A stretch of DNA of 64,000 nt, taken from assembly GCA_021781745.1 (NCBI GenBank), contig JAJXWH010000011.1, positions 49,879 through 113,878 on the forward strand. Reading direction: 5' to 3'. Shown piece by piece: positions 8,701-17,926 of this stretch; the stretch's first letter is position 1, and every line of letters starts with the position of its first letter. Below the pieces are notes generated by a model. It made no database searches, was not told the origin of the DNA, and saw only the letters and a list, made by a program, of their open reading frames with translations. Position numbers and translations under genes: made by a program. This stretch comes from Bacillota bacterium. GTDB taxonomy: Bacteria; Bacillota; Clostridia; Clostridiales; Clostridiaceae.

Positions 8701-10230
8701 AGAAGCTAATACGCCTTCTGCCACTGTTGAGATAGCTCCATTAATTCCTCCTATTTCCCTATAATATGAAAAGGTCAATACATTATTGTCAGTCTTTCTT
8801 TTATACAATTCGTTTAGAGTAAATTCAAGTAAAGGAAGACTATTATTATTCTTTGAGGCTTCTTCCTGAATTACATCATAAAGGCTATTTCCAGTTCCAC
8901 TTTCTGCTTCAAAAAGTAAACCTGCTGCTTTTGCAGGGTTTATTATTATTTGCCTAATCTCAGAAATACCTAGAGGCATCAAATCATACTGACCAGTTTC
9001 TTTTTTCATTTCCATAAGTTCTGATATTTCTGTAACCTTGCAATAAAAATCACTTCTCATATTAGCTAAAATCCAAACATCTCCACTGCAGCAAAGCGAA
9101 TGCAAGAAGCTAACGAAACTATCCCTATGCTGCGTAGTAATATGTAGATTAGTAAATAATTCTTCCATTTGATCTATTACAATAAATATTTTTATTTTAG
9201 GAATTCTTGTATAATTATTTTTATCCTTTTCCTCATAAGCCTTTAACTCCAATACATCCTTTAATCTTTTTAACCCTTTGTTTAAATCACTTTTAAAATC
9301 CGGTTCTAATTTCAAAAAATCTTCACCCAATTTATATAGCAGCCCATGTATCAAATCCTTTGGGCTCTCTCCTGGAGTTATGATTACCTTAATCCATACA
9401 TCAATGCCATCTATTACACCATATTGTGTTATTACCGGCAGCACTCCTGCTCTAGCTAATGAAGATTTTCCACATCCGCTGCTTCCAAAAACCATAACAA
9501 AATTACAGCCTGTCGTTTCTTGAAAAAGAAATGCATCTTTTATTTTTCCAATATCCTTTGCTCTGCCATAAAAAATTTTAGAGTAACTCTCATCAAAGTA
9601 TTGAAGACCTCTATAAGGTGACCCTTTATACCATGTTATTGGTAGTTTATCTTCGCCTATATACTCAGGAATTTTTTCTTTTATAAGTTCTCTAAGCTGT
9701 CCTTCTAAATCATCCTCAAATTCATCTATTTCTTCAAAAGAATATAAGCCTACATTAAAATCATTTTCAGGATTTCCAAACCATTTATCTAGAAATGAAT
9801 TTAGAGCTTTTTTTTGTTCTCCTGAAAAGAAGGTCCTATTCTTCTCCTTCACAATTGGTTCTATTGTCTTTTTATACACGAGAATATCTGGTATTCCTTT
9901 AGTCCTATTGGCTTTAACTGCGTCTTCAAATTCCCACTCTGTTCCAGAGGAATAATCTGATCCATCATCTTTCTTAAAACTTTTAGGAAGTTTAGTGCCA
10001 AGTCTTGCCCAAAGAATACATATAACTATATCTGTGGAAGATGGATAAACTATCTGCTCTTGAAAATGAGCTGTAGCCCTAAGTGGCTCAAACTCCCACA
10101 ATATAGGCTCTAGTTCTACATAATCCATGAATTCCCCTTGAAGTTTTTCTATTACTCTTATCGCAGTAACTCTTTCATGACCTACATCTCCAGGTGACGA
10201 TATGAAAATCTTTAATTTTTTCTTTCCCAT
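5794..10230 (-). CDS. DUF4062 - nSTAND1 NTPase - TM - WD40-like propeller protein (copy A)
   Basis: A 1478-residue paralogue of the next gene, with the same order. It has an N-terminal DUF4062 domain (FISSPGDVGHERV, with LWEFEPLRA near 45-52 and GTEWEFEDA near 96-104), an nSTAND1 core with P-loop GSSGCGKSSLARAGV at about 245-260 and Walker B IKIFIVIDQMEELF, a transmembrane helix at about 665-690, and a long C-terminal propeller. The full DUF4062 with its Trp-Glu-Phe-Glu motif makes this the more complete member. STAND proteins usually hold an effector inactive until the sensor part binds a trigger; here the propeller would be the sensor and DUF4062 the effector or adaptor, which is inference. 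The gap to the upstream gene is 34 bases, so co-transcription is likely. Confidence 0.8.
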   Translation of the reverse strand: MGKKKLKIFISSPGDVGHERVTAIRVIEKLQGEFMDYVELEPILWEFEPLRATAHFQEQIVYPSSTDIVICILWARLGTKLPKSFKKDDGSDYSSGTEWEFEDAVKANRTKGIPDILVYKKTIEPIVKEKNRTFFSGEQKKALNSFLDKWFGNPENDFNVGLYSFEEIDEFEDDLEGQLRELIKEKIPEYIGEDKLPITWYKGSPYRGLQYFDESYSKIFYGRAKDIGKIKDAFLFQETTGCNFVMVFGSSGCGKSSLARAGVLPVITQYGVIDGIDVWIKVIITPGESPKDLIHGLLYKLGEDFLKLEPDFKSDLNKGLKRLKDVLELKAYEEKDKNNYTRIPKIKIFIVIDQMEELFTNLHITTQHRDSFVSFLHSLCCSGDVWILANMRSDFYCKVTEISELMEMKKETGQYDLMPLGISEIRQIIINPAKAAGLLFEAESGTGNSLYDVIQEEASKNNNSLPLLEFTLNELYKRKTDNNVLTFSYYREIGGINGAISTVAEGVLASLPKEVSVQLPTVFRDLVSVNPYAENGISSKRAQERILCNTAEKRKLVEAFIDARLLVADKDNEGNRVILVAHEALLTHWNRIRELIEEDKNFLKTREELLFSMYQWTVEDKKEDFLIPLGKQLNLAAKILQSRREDLNEELINYIEISKSRGRKKRRKTIGILLFASIFLIVFSIIGFNQWKKAVSQNEEAKMTESRKLTSLAQEQLKKENRLGAMKNSLLALPKNIDKPDKPFLKEGEDVLYNSMFMPSENSYIRGLLTTNSSITDYTFNNKGDELLVSCSDGTIALYSTKSLDKIKEFVLGNNLIAYGAVFSKDDSKIIVAVKNSNLAMDNSENIIIFNATSLEKIKEIPTEKMDINMAILEGDSFLYADSRLKGAKGIFLLDINKGDYINCTNPFDTSSNIFTTTICMNEKYIAAAFKLPSNPVGGLVIYDRSNGKQLKSYSFQFVVNASQFIEENKLRVLYSDGRIFDLDISAEELKEDLYLDLGVRDAFEVKSNKDMSKVSVVGSNGIFIGDVKDKRLIYKEDYNDVKNSTLTPDGKYFIIITKKNGMKFILNLEKMSLVDPKGIDNTLNEDGEYDCGLRYNMNGQYFINKIDDKVLQLIQDDEKIGQNLPIKVNRLTTQFSYTNRYIVDILKGDLIGDKLVIIDTKNKNQKKALFLPKDSSIEISTNKNYCYVTTNNNEIWVIDLETGSVLNILKGRYILAEGHKNGIIAVSIDDENIAFYDLNNKKEYRIKIDFIKGDFIDGSTFDYNDTTFAMQISRKDEENFEVQLWDYKNELCKNSFFTKEISKEESMDSFAFSLDGKMISIGTNFSERRLLYDVNTSEVIEESKEPFNHVYYKNDKEGEMFLRWGGLLNKKNNGFEITKVFYESIKSKGNIRDFFVSPSKTKLVVLYDDSSLVVYDLSEEKEIRKIYSVPNLVNVAFSDNEDSLIVIFDTESGSKIQELPFLSSQEIIDKARSEIYQ

Positions 10231-10264
10231 TAAGATACCACCTAAATATTAATTTTATAAATTA

Positions 10265-11995
10265 CTAACCTTTCGGTAATGCCATTGGTTTTTCTCTATA
10301 CAAAATCACCCAGTCACCATTTTCGAGCAATGCATCTTTACCTATTTCAAATATGATTTCATCAACTTGCATAATATTTTCTTTATTAATGTATAAATCT
10401 AAATAATTTTTAGCACACTCAAAAATTTCTTCCATTCTTTTATACCTTTTTTGTTGCTCTGAGAAAGCCATTTTGTTAGTATATCCTCCAATTGCAGCTG
10501 CAATAGCTGGTGCCAGTCCCATGATTATTATTAATAAATGATGCAGGTTGTTTGGAATTTCAAACTCAAATAATTCCATTAAAAATAGCACTATTGCAGT
10601 AGCAATACCTCCGAAAAAGAATAAGTTAATCTTTCTTTCCTGACTTTCAAAATTTCTCTTATGCTGTCTGCTTTTTTTATAATAATATTTAAATTGGTCT
10701 TCTACCCAATGACTCATTACATATTTTGCACTTTCTATAGATCCTACAGATTTATTAATGGTATCATTGACTTTATAAATATTGTGCATTCTTAATACAT
10801 ACCGTACCCATTCTAATTCTGTTTTTTGTTTTTTTAAATAATAATCAGCTACTTCATAATTTATCTCCATTAGCTTCCAATAAATTTGAACTCTAAAACC
10901 TTCTGCTATGGCCCTATAATCTATATACTTATTGTGTATATTATTTTTGTTTGCAATATAATAAAAAAAACCTGCAAGTATAATGGTTACTGGGTATAGT
11001 AAGAGTACTAAATTATATGAAAACATATGTGCATATAATTCAAAAAAAAGTACTGCTATTACTCCAAGTATAAACAAGCTTTTTTGTGCTTTTGTACTTA
11101 TATTTTGATAATATAATGAAAGTACATCTGCGCATCCATAGCTTCTAACCATTACTTGAGTTTCGTAATCAGCTTGTTTTAATTTCTCTTCATCAATAAT
11201 ATATCCTATGTTCTTTTTCATCAGATTTATATTCTTATATAAGTGATTTTTAATATCCTTATTGAATTCATCGATCTGTTGGATAACTTTATCGTAGACA
11301 ATTTTTGCTTTTTTATTTTTCTCATTATAAACATCCATACTATAAGCATCTTCTCTTATTCCAGGAAATTTTCTATTTATTGAAAATTTCTCACCAATTA
11401 CGTCATCCCTCTCCATTCTAGGTGTTACGATATGATATACTGAACCACTATCATTAAAATTTAATATATCATTATTCTTTCTATAATTATTTGGTATTCC
11501 AAACAATTTATAATTAACCACCTGAGATGTTCCTCCCTTTTTCCCATTTTCTATGCCATTCCATAGTGCAATTAATATATGAGCATTTTGAGCGATAAAT
11601 ACCCCTAAATTTTCATAATACACATCATTTTCCATATTAGTAAAACTATCATTCATTGGTACTTTAAAATATCTTTTCGCTTTTGATATAAGCTCTCTAA
11701 ATTCTACCTTTGATTCCTCTAAAAAAGTCGCCTCATATTCTTCTCTTTTCATAGGTAACGGTGCAACTAAATCAATTCCAATTTCTAGAGCTGCCCTAGC
11801 AGCAATACGATCTGCACCTTCAGCTAGTGGTGATAATAATACAATAGGAGAATTAGTACATAAGCTTTTGATTTCCATTACTATTTCCTTAATTTTATTT
11901 TCTAATATTTTATAATTTTCTTTGGCTATATCTCTATGTCCTGTAATTCCAATAATAATAGGTACTAATAATTCCTTATCGCTTTGAATTACCAT
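10265..11995 (-). CDS. SLOG-like Rossmann domain fused to two transmembrane hairpins (SLATT-like)
   Basis: 576 residues. The N-terminal ~200 residues look like a SLOG/DprA-type nucleotide-ligand fold: GITGHRDIAKENY, then LLSPLAEGADRIAARAA, then HILIALWNG. Two hydrophobic hairpins follow, at about 312-352 and 458-505. Between them is YRAIAEGFRVQIYWKL, and after the second comes SEQQKRYKRMEEIFECA, both reminiscent of SLATT-type 2TM effector domains linked to nucleotide signalling. A likely working model is a membrane protein that senses or makes a nucleotide-derived signal and changes membrane permeability. It sits between the dynamin/peptidase genes and the STAND pair. The SLOG call is good; the SLATT call is by pattern only. 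Confidence 0.65.
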   Translation of the reverse strand: MVIQSDKELLVPIIIGITGHRDIAKENYKILENKIKEIVMEIKSLCTNSPIVLLSPLAEGADRIAARAALEIGIDLVAPLPMKREEYEATFLEESKVEFRELISKAKRYFKVPMNDSFTNMENDVYYENLGVFIAQNAHILIALWNGIENGKKGGTSQVVNYKLFGIPNNYRKNNDILNFNDSGSVYHIVTPRMERDDVIGEKFSINRKFPGIREDAYSMDVYNEKNKKAKIVYDKVIQQIDEFNKDIKNHLYKNINLMKKNIGYIIDEEKLKQADYETQVMVRSYGCADVLSLYYQNISTKAQKSLFILGVIAVLFFELYAHMFSYNLVLLLYPVTIILAGFFYYIANKNNIHNKYIDYRAIAEGFRVQIYWKLMEINYEVADYYLKKQKTELEWVRYVLRMHNIYKVNDTINKSVGSIESAKYVMSHWVEDQFKYYYKKSRQHKRNFESQERKINLFFFGGIATAIVLFLMELFEFEIPNNLHHLLIIIMGLAPAIAAAIGGYTNKMAFSEQQKRYKRMEEIFECAKNYLDLYINKENIMQVDEIIFEIGKDALLENGDWVILYREKPMALPKG

Positions 11996-12074
11996 ACTAT
12001 ATCCCCCATAAACCTAAAATTTTAACTTTCAAATTTTGATTTTAAAACATTTGATATTTTCTTTTTTATATTAC

Positions 12075-12482
12075 TTAATTATTCATTTTTCTTATTGTAA
12101 TATTCCCTGACATAAACACTGCTGCTGGTGGTTTATATTCTATTTCTAAGGTTTCATTTGCGCCAATATAAAAGGTCTTAGTAGTTTTACCATATTTAGT
12201 ATTACCCAAATATGGCACACAAGCAACAAATGTATGATTACCTGGCTGCACATTACAGCTAACTTGCTGTCCTTCTCTTACCTTAAAGTTTAATTGTTCA
12301 TCTAATGTTACATTCAAAGGTTCTGTAAGCAGCAAAAATATAGGATTTTTCTTATATTTAAAAACTACGGATGAACTAATACTGTTTTGTTCCTTTATAG
12401 GCTTATCTACGCGAGTTCCGCAAACTGGACAAAAAAACGAAGAATCATCTAACTGATTACCACATTTCGTACAAAAAGCCAT
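12075..12482 (-). CDS. Zinc-ribbon protein with C-terminal beta domain
   Basis: 135 residues. The N-terminus is a double-CxxC zinc ribbon (FCTKCGNQ at 3-9 and FCPVCGTR at about 17-24). The rest is predicted beta-rich (KNPIFLLLTEPLNVTLD, then VSCNVQPGNHTFVACVPY), like PEGA-type or small carbohydrate-binding folds, with no transmembrane segment. Such zinc-ribbon adaptors often accompany membrane-remodelling or stress operons. The gaps are 24 bases to the upstream dynamin gene and 79 to the SLOG gene. Its role here is unknown; an adaptor for the GTPases is a guess from position. Confidence 0.7.
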   Translation of the reverse strand: MAFCTKCGNQLDDSSFFCPVCGTRVDKPIKEQNSISSSVVFKYKKNPIFLLLTEPLNVTLDEQLNFKVREGQQVSCNVQPGNHTFVACVPYLGNTKYGKTTKTFYIGANETLEIEYKPPAAVFMSGNITIRKMNN

Positions 12483-12506
12483 AATAATAACCTCCCTTTC
12501 ATATTT

Positions 12507-14315
12507 TTATATATTAGAATTACAAGCAATATCTTCAAGTTTACTAAGCTTTAATTTTGCTGTCTCAACAATATCCTTTGCCGCTTGAAGTCCTAGCGTT
12601 ATATAGTCTTTTTCTGTAGCTTCTCTCATTGATATATCCTGTACTTGCTTTATAGCAGTTAAAGATGAACTTATTTGATTTTCATATATTTTATCCAGCT
12701 CTGTTTCAGCGAATTGTACAATACTTTCATAAACCTTTCTAAGCTCTGAAAAAATACTATCTTTAATCTGGGCATAATTACTTAAAATATTATTTATATA
12801 TTTTTCTTGCTGCTCCGTTGTATTATCTTGTTTAGCAAATCCAATTATGGCTTGACCCAATAGTGTTAATGCCCCCAACCCTGGAATAAACTGAAGGGCT
12901 ACAGCTGCTCCATCTAAGTTTGTCCATGAGATATCTTCCATTGAACTTGCAATTTTTGTAGAGGAGGCTGATAAGGCTAAATTAGAAAACTCATTAGCAA
13001 AATTCTCTGAAGCATCCTTTAACAGCTTGGCTATATTTTTAAGATGAACATTTGTGCATTCAATTATTGCTGAACGAATCATATCAATCATATAAAAATG
13101 TAGATGCTTCTCTAATAATTCTAGAGGGGTTTCTTTAGCTGAAGTAATTTCCTTTTTTAATCGTTCTAAAAAATTTTCCAGCCATTTTTTTGCTTCACTA
13201 TACATTTCCCTTATTTCAAGTTTTACAACTTCCTTATGCTTTTCAATACCTTTCAATAAAATCGAGTTTTCATTCTCATATTGATCAATTAAATCTTTAA
13301 GCTTAGTTTTACTTAAAAGTAGCATGTTATCAATTAAAGTTATTCTCCCTTCAACTTCCCTTATCATAATTTTAACCAAATTAACGCAGCGTTCTGTTTG
13401 AATAATCTCCTTCTTCATAACAACATCTTTTTGAAGAGTGCTTCGCATTTCATCAAAGGCTTTTTCTAATATTTCATTTAAATCTGGATTTGGCCGTTTA
13501 AGTTTTTGTCTTCTGCAATATTCATCTAGAGCACTGACTGTATATACATAGCTATTTGGAAAAATGTTTGTTAATTTACCATTAATTAAAGCTTTTATTT
13601 TTTCAATTTCCTCAAAGTTTTCTAAGCAATCCATCATGTTTAGTACCACAAATAATTTCGAAAAATTTTGAGGCAGTATTGATGCACAAAGAAAAGTCTG
13701 CTCTGTTTCAGATAATGGAGAAAGAGCTGATACCACATATATTACTGCATCTGCATAAGTCATGTAATTTTTAATCTTATCATCAAATCTATTCAATATA
13801 TCTCCAACACCAGGGGTATCTATTATTCTTATACCTTTTAATGTATCTATTGGCATTTTAATATCTATATATTCAATAGGACATGGAAGCTTTGATATAA
13901 TTACATCCAGTTTGCCTCTATTAAGTTCGCTTATATCAAGCATTATACGTCTTCCATTTTCTAAAACAGCTTCAACACTATTTTTCTCAGCATAGGAAAT
14001 ACGGTTAATAGTAACTGTTTCAGGAGTAACATTTGTAGTAACAACTTTTTCACAAAGAAAGGCATTAACAAGAGTAGATTTTCCTCGTTTAAAATCACCA
14101 ATTATAACGATAGAAAAATTATCTTCTAATCTTTTCTTAATACTAAGTTCAAACTCCTGTATTTTTTCAACACATTCAAGTCCTACTGCTTCCCTTATTC
14201 CTTTATCCATTCTAAACTGAAAAAATTCATCTAAAATAGCATGAATGTTTTCGTTAACTTTTTGAAAATCCAATATCATCCTCTCTCTTAATGCCTCATC
14301 AATAATATCTTCCAT
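12507..14315 (-). CDS. Dynamin-like GTPase (third of three)
   Basis: 602 residues. The G1 motif GDFKRGKST lies at 73-81, G3 is DTPGVGD, and NMMD is the probable G4. Long helical regions follow, with a hydrophobic stretch (ALQFIPGLGALTLLGQAI) at about 475-500 that is a candidate membrane-binding paddle. Bacterial dynamin-like proteins bind GTP, self-assemble and remodel or fuse membranes; several act in membrane repair or phage defence. The neighbours are an M48 peptidase (14 bases away) and a zinc-ribbon protein (24 bases). It is the most divergent of the three GTPases, with GDFKRGKS instead of GEFKRGKS. Confidence 0.85.
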   Translation of the reverse strand: MEDIIDEALRERMILDFQKVNENIHAILDEFFQFRMDKGIREAVGLECVEKIQEFELSIKKRLEDNFSIVIIGDFKRGKSTLVNAFLCEKVVTTNVTPETVTINRISYAEKNSVEAVLENGRRIMLDISELNRGKLDVIISKLPCPIEYIDIKMPIDTLKGIRIIDTPGVGDILNRFDDKIKNYMTYADAVIYVVSALSPLSETEQTFLCASILPQNFSKLFVVLNMMDCLENFEEIEKIKALINGKLTNIFPNSYVYTVSALDEYCRRQKLKRPNPDLNEILEKAFDEMRSTLQKDVVMKKEIIQTERCVNLVKIMIREVEGRITLIDNMLLLSKTKLKDLIDQYENENSILLKGIEKHKEVVKLEIREMYSEAKKWLENFLERLKKEITSAKETPLELLEKHLHFYMIDMIRSAIIECTNVHLKNIAKLLKDASENFANEFSNLALSASSTKIASSMEDISWTNLDGAAVALQFIPGLGALTLLGQAIIGFAKQDNTTEQQEKYINNILSNYAQIKDSIFSELRKVYESIVQFAETELDKIYENQISSSLTAIKQVQDISMREATEKDYITLGLQAAKDIVETAKLKLSKLEDIACNSNI

Positions 14316-14329
14316 AAAGAAAGGCCCCC

Positions 14330-15295
14330 TTAAACATTCATTTTTTTAGATATGACTGATATAAAACTTTCACACCGCTTATCTGCCTCTTGTTTAGAAA
14401 TTAAATTATCTTGTCCACTTTTCCAATCCGGTCTCCATTTATAAAGAATTTCGCATTCGCCAAAAATCTTATGAGCAAGAATTCTTTTTGGAGTTAAGGG
14501 ATGTGAATTTTCCAATTCTAAAAAACGTACTGGTGTTGCCTGCATTTGTTCAATCTGCTTTATATATTCTTCAATATTCATATGTTCTAAAGCTTTCACA
14601 CCACCAAAACCAAGTTTAGCTTCAGTTTTAATAGCATCCTCAATACTATCTGCGCATATTAATCCAGCTCTATCAGCAGTTATTTCTGCGCACCTAGACC
14701 AATTTAAAATAAGAAATTTTGCACCTAAAGATAACACTCCAATAATTTGCTTCAATCCTGGAATCAGGTTTAATCCATCAGTTAAGGTTCCTGTAATAAT
14801 ATTTGCAGCCACATTATAAATAGTATGATTATTGTGTATATGGCCACATTCATGACCTATTACAGTTTTTAATTCTCCTTTGGTCATATTTTCAACTACT
14901 GCTGATGTTACTACTATTACAGGAGCTGCATCCTCTGTTGAATACGTATAAGCATTCATTTGAACATCATATTGTACAAAAATTTGGGGTACACCTATAC
15001 CAAGCCTTTTAGCGCATTCCTCTCCTAAGCCATATATCTCCGGATATTGATTGGGTCCAACTGCAACAAATTCCATATTAAACTTTTGTCTTTGATATGG
15101 AACTATATAATTTGTAATTGCCTTAAATAGTTTGAATATACCAGGCACTGAATTGATCTTTTGTCTTAGATCATAATCCATTGAAAAAGAGTAATCAGGC
15201 ACTCCATTTATAATATGTGCTGAAAATTCTCTTTTTCTAGCATTTACATAGTTCTTAAAACTTATATCAATTTCCTCCGTAGGATTATATTCCAT
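14330..15295 (-). CDS. M48-type zinc metallopeptidase
   Basis: 321 residues. The zinc site HECGH is at 148-152, with a further His at 157 and a probable third ligand Glu at 203 in CAEITADRAG, as in M48 (HtpX/Ste24-like) peptidases. Segments around 160-195 are hydrophobic enough for one or two membrane helices, but the usual N-terminal HtpX helices are missing, so it may be membrane-associated rather than fully integral. It would cleave proteins at or near the membrane; the substrate is unknown. It lies between two dynamin-like genes (18 and 14 bases away), suggesting it trims or activates one of its operon partners. Confidence 0.85.
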   Translation of the reverse strand: MEYNPTEEIDISFKNYVNARKREFSAHIINGVPDYSFSMDYDLRQKINSVPGIFKLFKAITNYIVPYQRQKFNMEFVAVGPNQYPEIYGLGEECAKRLGIGVPQIFVQYDVQMNAYTYSTEDAAPVIVVTSAVVENMTKGELKTVIGHECGHIHNNHTIYNVAANIITGTLTDGLNLIPGLKQIIGVLSLGAKFLILNWSRCAEITADRAGLICADSIEDAIKTEAKLGFGGVKALEHMNIEEYIKQIEQMQATPVRFLELENSHPLTPKRILAHKIFGECEILYKWRPDWKSGQDNLISKQEADKRCESFISVISKKMNV

Positions 15296-15313
15296 GTTAA
15301 TTTCACCACTCTC

Positions 15314-17344
15314 TTATTTATCTAATATTGAAATAAGCATATTATTTATCTTATTTGCATTATCCATAATCTTAGCTACTGAAACAGCAATTTCTTTTAA
15401 TTCTTCCTTTTCCTTTTCCGTCATAATATTCTCTCTTTCTATTTTTGTTTTTAATTCATCTAAAGTATTCTCTGTATCGTTTAATACAGTTTCTGTTTCA
15501 TTTTCTATTTTTTCTTTTAATGCATTAAATGCAGTATTTACTTGATCACGTACTGTTTTTGTAAAGTCATTTTTTTCTTTCATCTCACTAAATTGACTAG
15601 CTACGGCTTCTTTTATACTTGTTCTAAACTTCTCAATTTCATCCTTTGCAAATATTTTCTTTGTAATCCAGTTGCCAGTAAATACAGACGCTACACTCAT
15701 GGCTAAAAGTGCTGGCCATGCAAAAGGGATTCCGAGAAATGCAATTATCATTCCTGCTCCAACTGCACCACCAAAGCCGCTAATTCCACCGACTAAAGCA
15801 CCTTTCATACCTGCAATACGATAGCCTGTCCAAATTCCAGCAAAGCCTGGTGCTAAGAAACTACATATAGTTGAACTAACAATGCCTTCTACCATTAGAT
15901 CAGAAGAATTATTTGAATTCACAAAAATATTATGGATTTTATCTAGAGAAGTTAACATTTCATCACCATAGCTTTGAAGTCTCTCTGCTTCTTTATCAAG
16001 AGCCTTTTCTATTTCTATTTGAATTCTTTCTGAATAGTTTTGACCAATGCTCTTTGAACAATCACTTATTTGAGATAATATTCTCTCTTGAGTACTTTCA
16101 ATATTATCCTTTTTAATATCCTCTTTGCTAATCTCAACATTATCAATTATTTTCATTGCTTCTTTTTCAACTGTTGGCCAAAATTCATTAAGAAGTGGTT
16201 GTAAATTATTAAACGCCTCTGTTGCAGATGTATTAATTTTTACTAATTCCTCTTTTTTCTTTTGTCTTAGAGTTTTGATTTCTTCCAAAGCCTCAGCATA
16301 TTTTTTCTGAAATTCTTCTTTTTCCATGGAAAGGGCATTTTCCTGCATTTCAATATTTTTAAGTATTTCTGCTGAAGCAGATAAAATTCTATTTACAGGT
16401 ACTTGAAGCACAACTGCCCCTCTATCTTCAGTTAAAAACAGTTCTAATTGTTTTTCAAACTTAGGAAAGCAGCTCTTTTCTAATAATGCATCATCACCTT
16501 TAATTTTTGCTTTTAAAGCTTGCTTCGCTGATATTCCAAATACTTTTGGTTTTCCAAGTTTTCTTCTATATACTGCAAATTCTTCTGAATTTTCCCCTAA
16601 AGTTTTTACTGCTTTCTTTAATACATACTTTTCAATTCTATCTGATATAGATTTTAAGACTCTATCAACTTCATCTTCATCACATCTATCAATACCCGTT
16701 ACTACAAACAAGATTCGACCTAGATCATTTGTTAGAAGCTTATTTTCAAGAAAATCTCTCTCATATTCAGAGAACGGTGATTGTGCCATAATAACTAATA
16801 TAGCAGCATCCACCTGCGGTAAAACTGATAATGTAACATCCGTCATAGCATTATCATCATTTAATCCTGGGGTATCTATAATATCAACATTATTTTTGCA
16901 ATAATTAATTGGATAATATACTGTTGCTTCTTTTACTTTTTCAGATATTTTAGTAGATTCATCTGTAAGTTTAGTAACATAATTCGGTAAATTATCTATG
17001 GATATCTCTTCAACCTTTCCATCCTTGTATTCAATTTTTACAAGAGGGGATACATTGTATGTGATTCTATTTAAAGTAGCTGAACATGGCAAAATATCTG
17101 TAGGCAGAATATCTTTTCCTAAGAGGGCGTTAATTAGTGTACTCTTTCCTCTTTTAAATTCCCCTACAATTGCTATATTAAAGGAATCATTTGCAATCCT
17201 TTTTAATACCTCATCAATTAATGTATTACCATTTTCAAGCTTCAAATACTCTCCGTATTCTTTTAACTTCTTTAAGTCCGTAGTAAGGTCAATAATTAAT
17301 TGCCTATACCTTACAAAACTATTAAACTGAGCACTTTCACTCAT
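15314..17344 (-). CDS. Dynamin-like GTPase (second of three), with glycine-rich membrane segment
   Basis: 676 residues from the ATG at 17344, chosen because GAGAGGTG lies six bases ahead; an in-frame ATG three codons earlier lacks this. G1 is GEFKRGKS at 61-68, G3 is DTPGLNDD, and G4 is probably TGID. A coiled-coil (MQENALSMEKEEFQKKY and on) is followed by a strongly hydrophobic glycine-rich region at about 505-570 with GFGGAVGAGMIIAFLG, typical of a bacterial dynamin paddle or transmembrane hairpin. It probably assembles with the other two GTPases on membranes. Confidence 0.87.
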   Translation of the reverse strand: MSESAQFNSFVRYRQLIIDLTTDLKKLKEYGEYLKLENGNTLIDEVLKRIANDSFNIAIVGEFKRGKSTLINALLGKDILPTDILPCSATLNRITYNVSPLVKIEYKDGKVEEISIDNLPNYVTKLTDESTKISEKVKEATVYYPINYCKNNVDIIDTPGLNDDNAMTDVTLSVLPQVDAAILVIMAQSPFSEYERDFLENKLLTNDLGRILFVVTGIDRCDEDEVDRVLKSISDRIEKYVLKKAVKTLGENSEEFAVYRRKLGKPKVFGISAKQALKAKIKGDDALLEKSCFPKFEKQLELFLTEDRGAVVLQVPVNRILSASAEILKNIEMQENALSMEKEEFQKKYAEALEEIKTLRQKKKEELVKINTSATEAFNNLQPLLNEFWPTVEKEAMKIIDNVEISKEDIKKDNIESTQERILSQISDCSKSIGQNYSERIQIEIEKALDKEAERLQSYGDEMLTSLDKIHNIFVNSNNSSDLMVEGIVSSTICSFLAPGFAGIWTGYRIAGMKGALVGGISGFGGAVGAGMIIAFLGIPFAWPALLAMSVASVFTGNWITKKIFAKDEIEKFRTSIKEAVASQFSEMKEKNDFTKTVRDQVNTAFNALKEKIENETETVLNDTENTLDELKTKIERENIMTEKEKEELKEIAVSVAKIMDNANKINNMLISILDK

Positions 17345-17417
17345 TTTTAACACCTCTCACATTATTTCCTTTTACACTCATATATAAATAATATAATTTC
17401 TATATTCGCTTAAGTAA

Positions 17418-17825
17418 TCAACTTACTGCTATTCCTATGATTATTAACAAGACAGCAATTCCACTATTAATAGCACATATTTTTTTAGCTTTCTCATAAA
17501 TACTTTGAGCTTCCTGCTGCGACTCTGCCTTTTTAACTCTACTGATTACTATAAAACTATAAATAGCTAAAGGCCAAAAAAAGATTAAATTGATAACAGT
17601 CCAAATAATTAGTCCAGTTGTATCAATGTTTGGTTTATTCTGACTTGTAAACTGAGACTGGTAATTTTGTTGAATGTGATAATTTAATGGCTTTTCCTTC
17701 TCTTCAAATTGAGGAGGTCTAACATTTATATTTTGATTTGTCTTCTCTCCAATATATGCTCCACAGTTTGGACAAAATAAAGTTCCTTCATTAATACTAT
17801 TTCCGCATTTACTACAAAATAACAT
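17418..17825 (-). CDS. Zinc-ribbon protein with two transmembrane helices
   Basis: 135 residues. The N-terminal zinc ribbon has FCSKCGNS at 3-10 and FCPNCGAY at about 17-24. A polar linker rich in Asn and Gln follows, then two hydrophobic helices (TGLIIWTVINLIFFWPLAIY and INSGIAVLLIIIGIAVS). It is probably an inner-membrane anchor that presents the zinc ribbon to the cytoplasm. It lies between two dynamin-like genes, with 101 and 73 bases to its neighbours. The N-terminal ribbon is similar to that at 12075-12482, so the operon carries a soluble and a membrane version. Confidence 0.75.
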   Translation of the reverse strand: MLFCSKCGNSINEGTLFCPNCGAYIGEKTNQNINVRPPQFEEKEKPLNYHIQQNYQSQFTSQNKPNIDTTGLIIWTVINLIFFWPLAIYSFIVISRVKKAESQQEAQSIYEKAKKICAINSGIAVLLIIIGIAVS

Positions 17826-17926
17826 TATATTCCCTCCATAAATATTTATATTTTACATAGATAAAGTATTAATTAACATCAAATAAAATTACTATCCTTA
17901 AGGAATATTACTTTATTATTTTTTGT

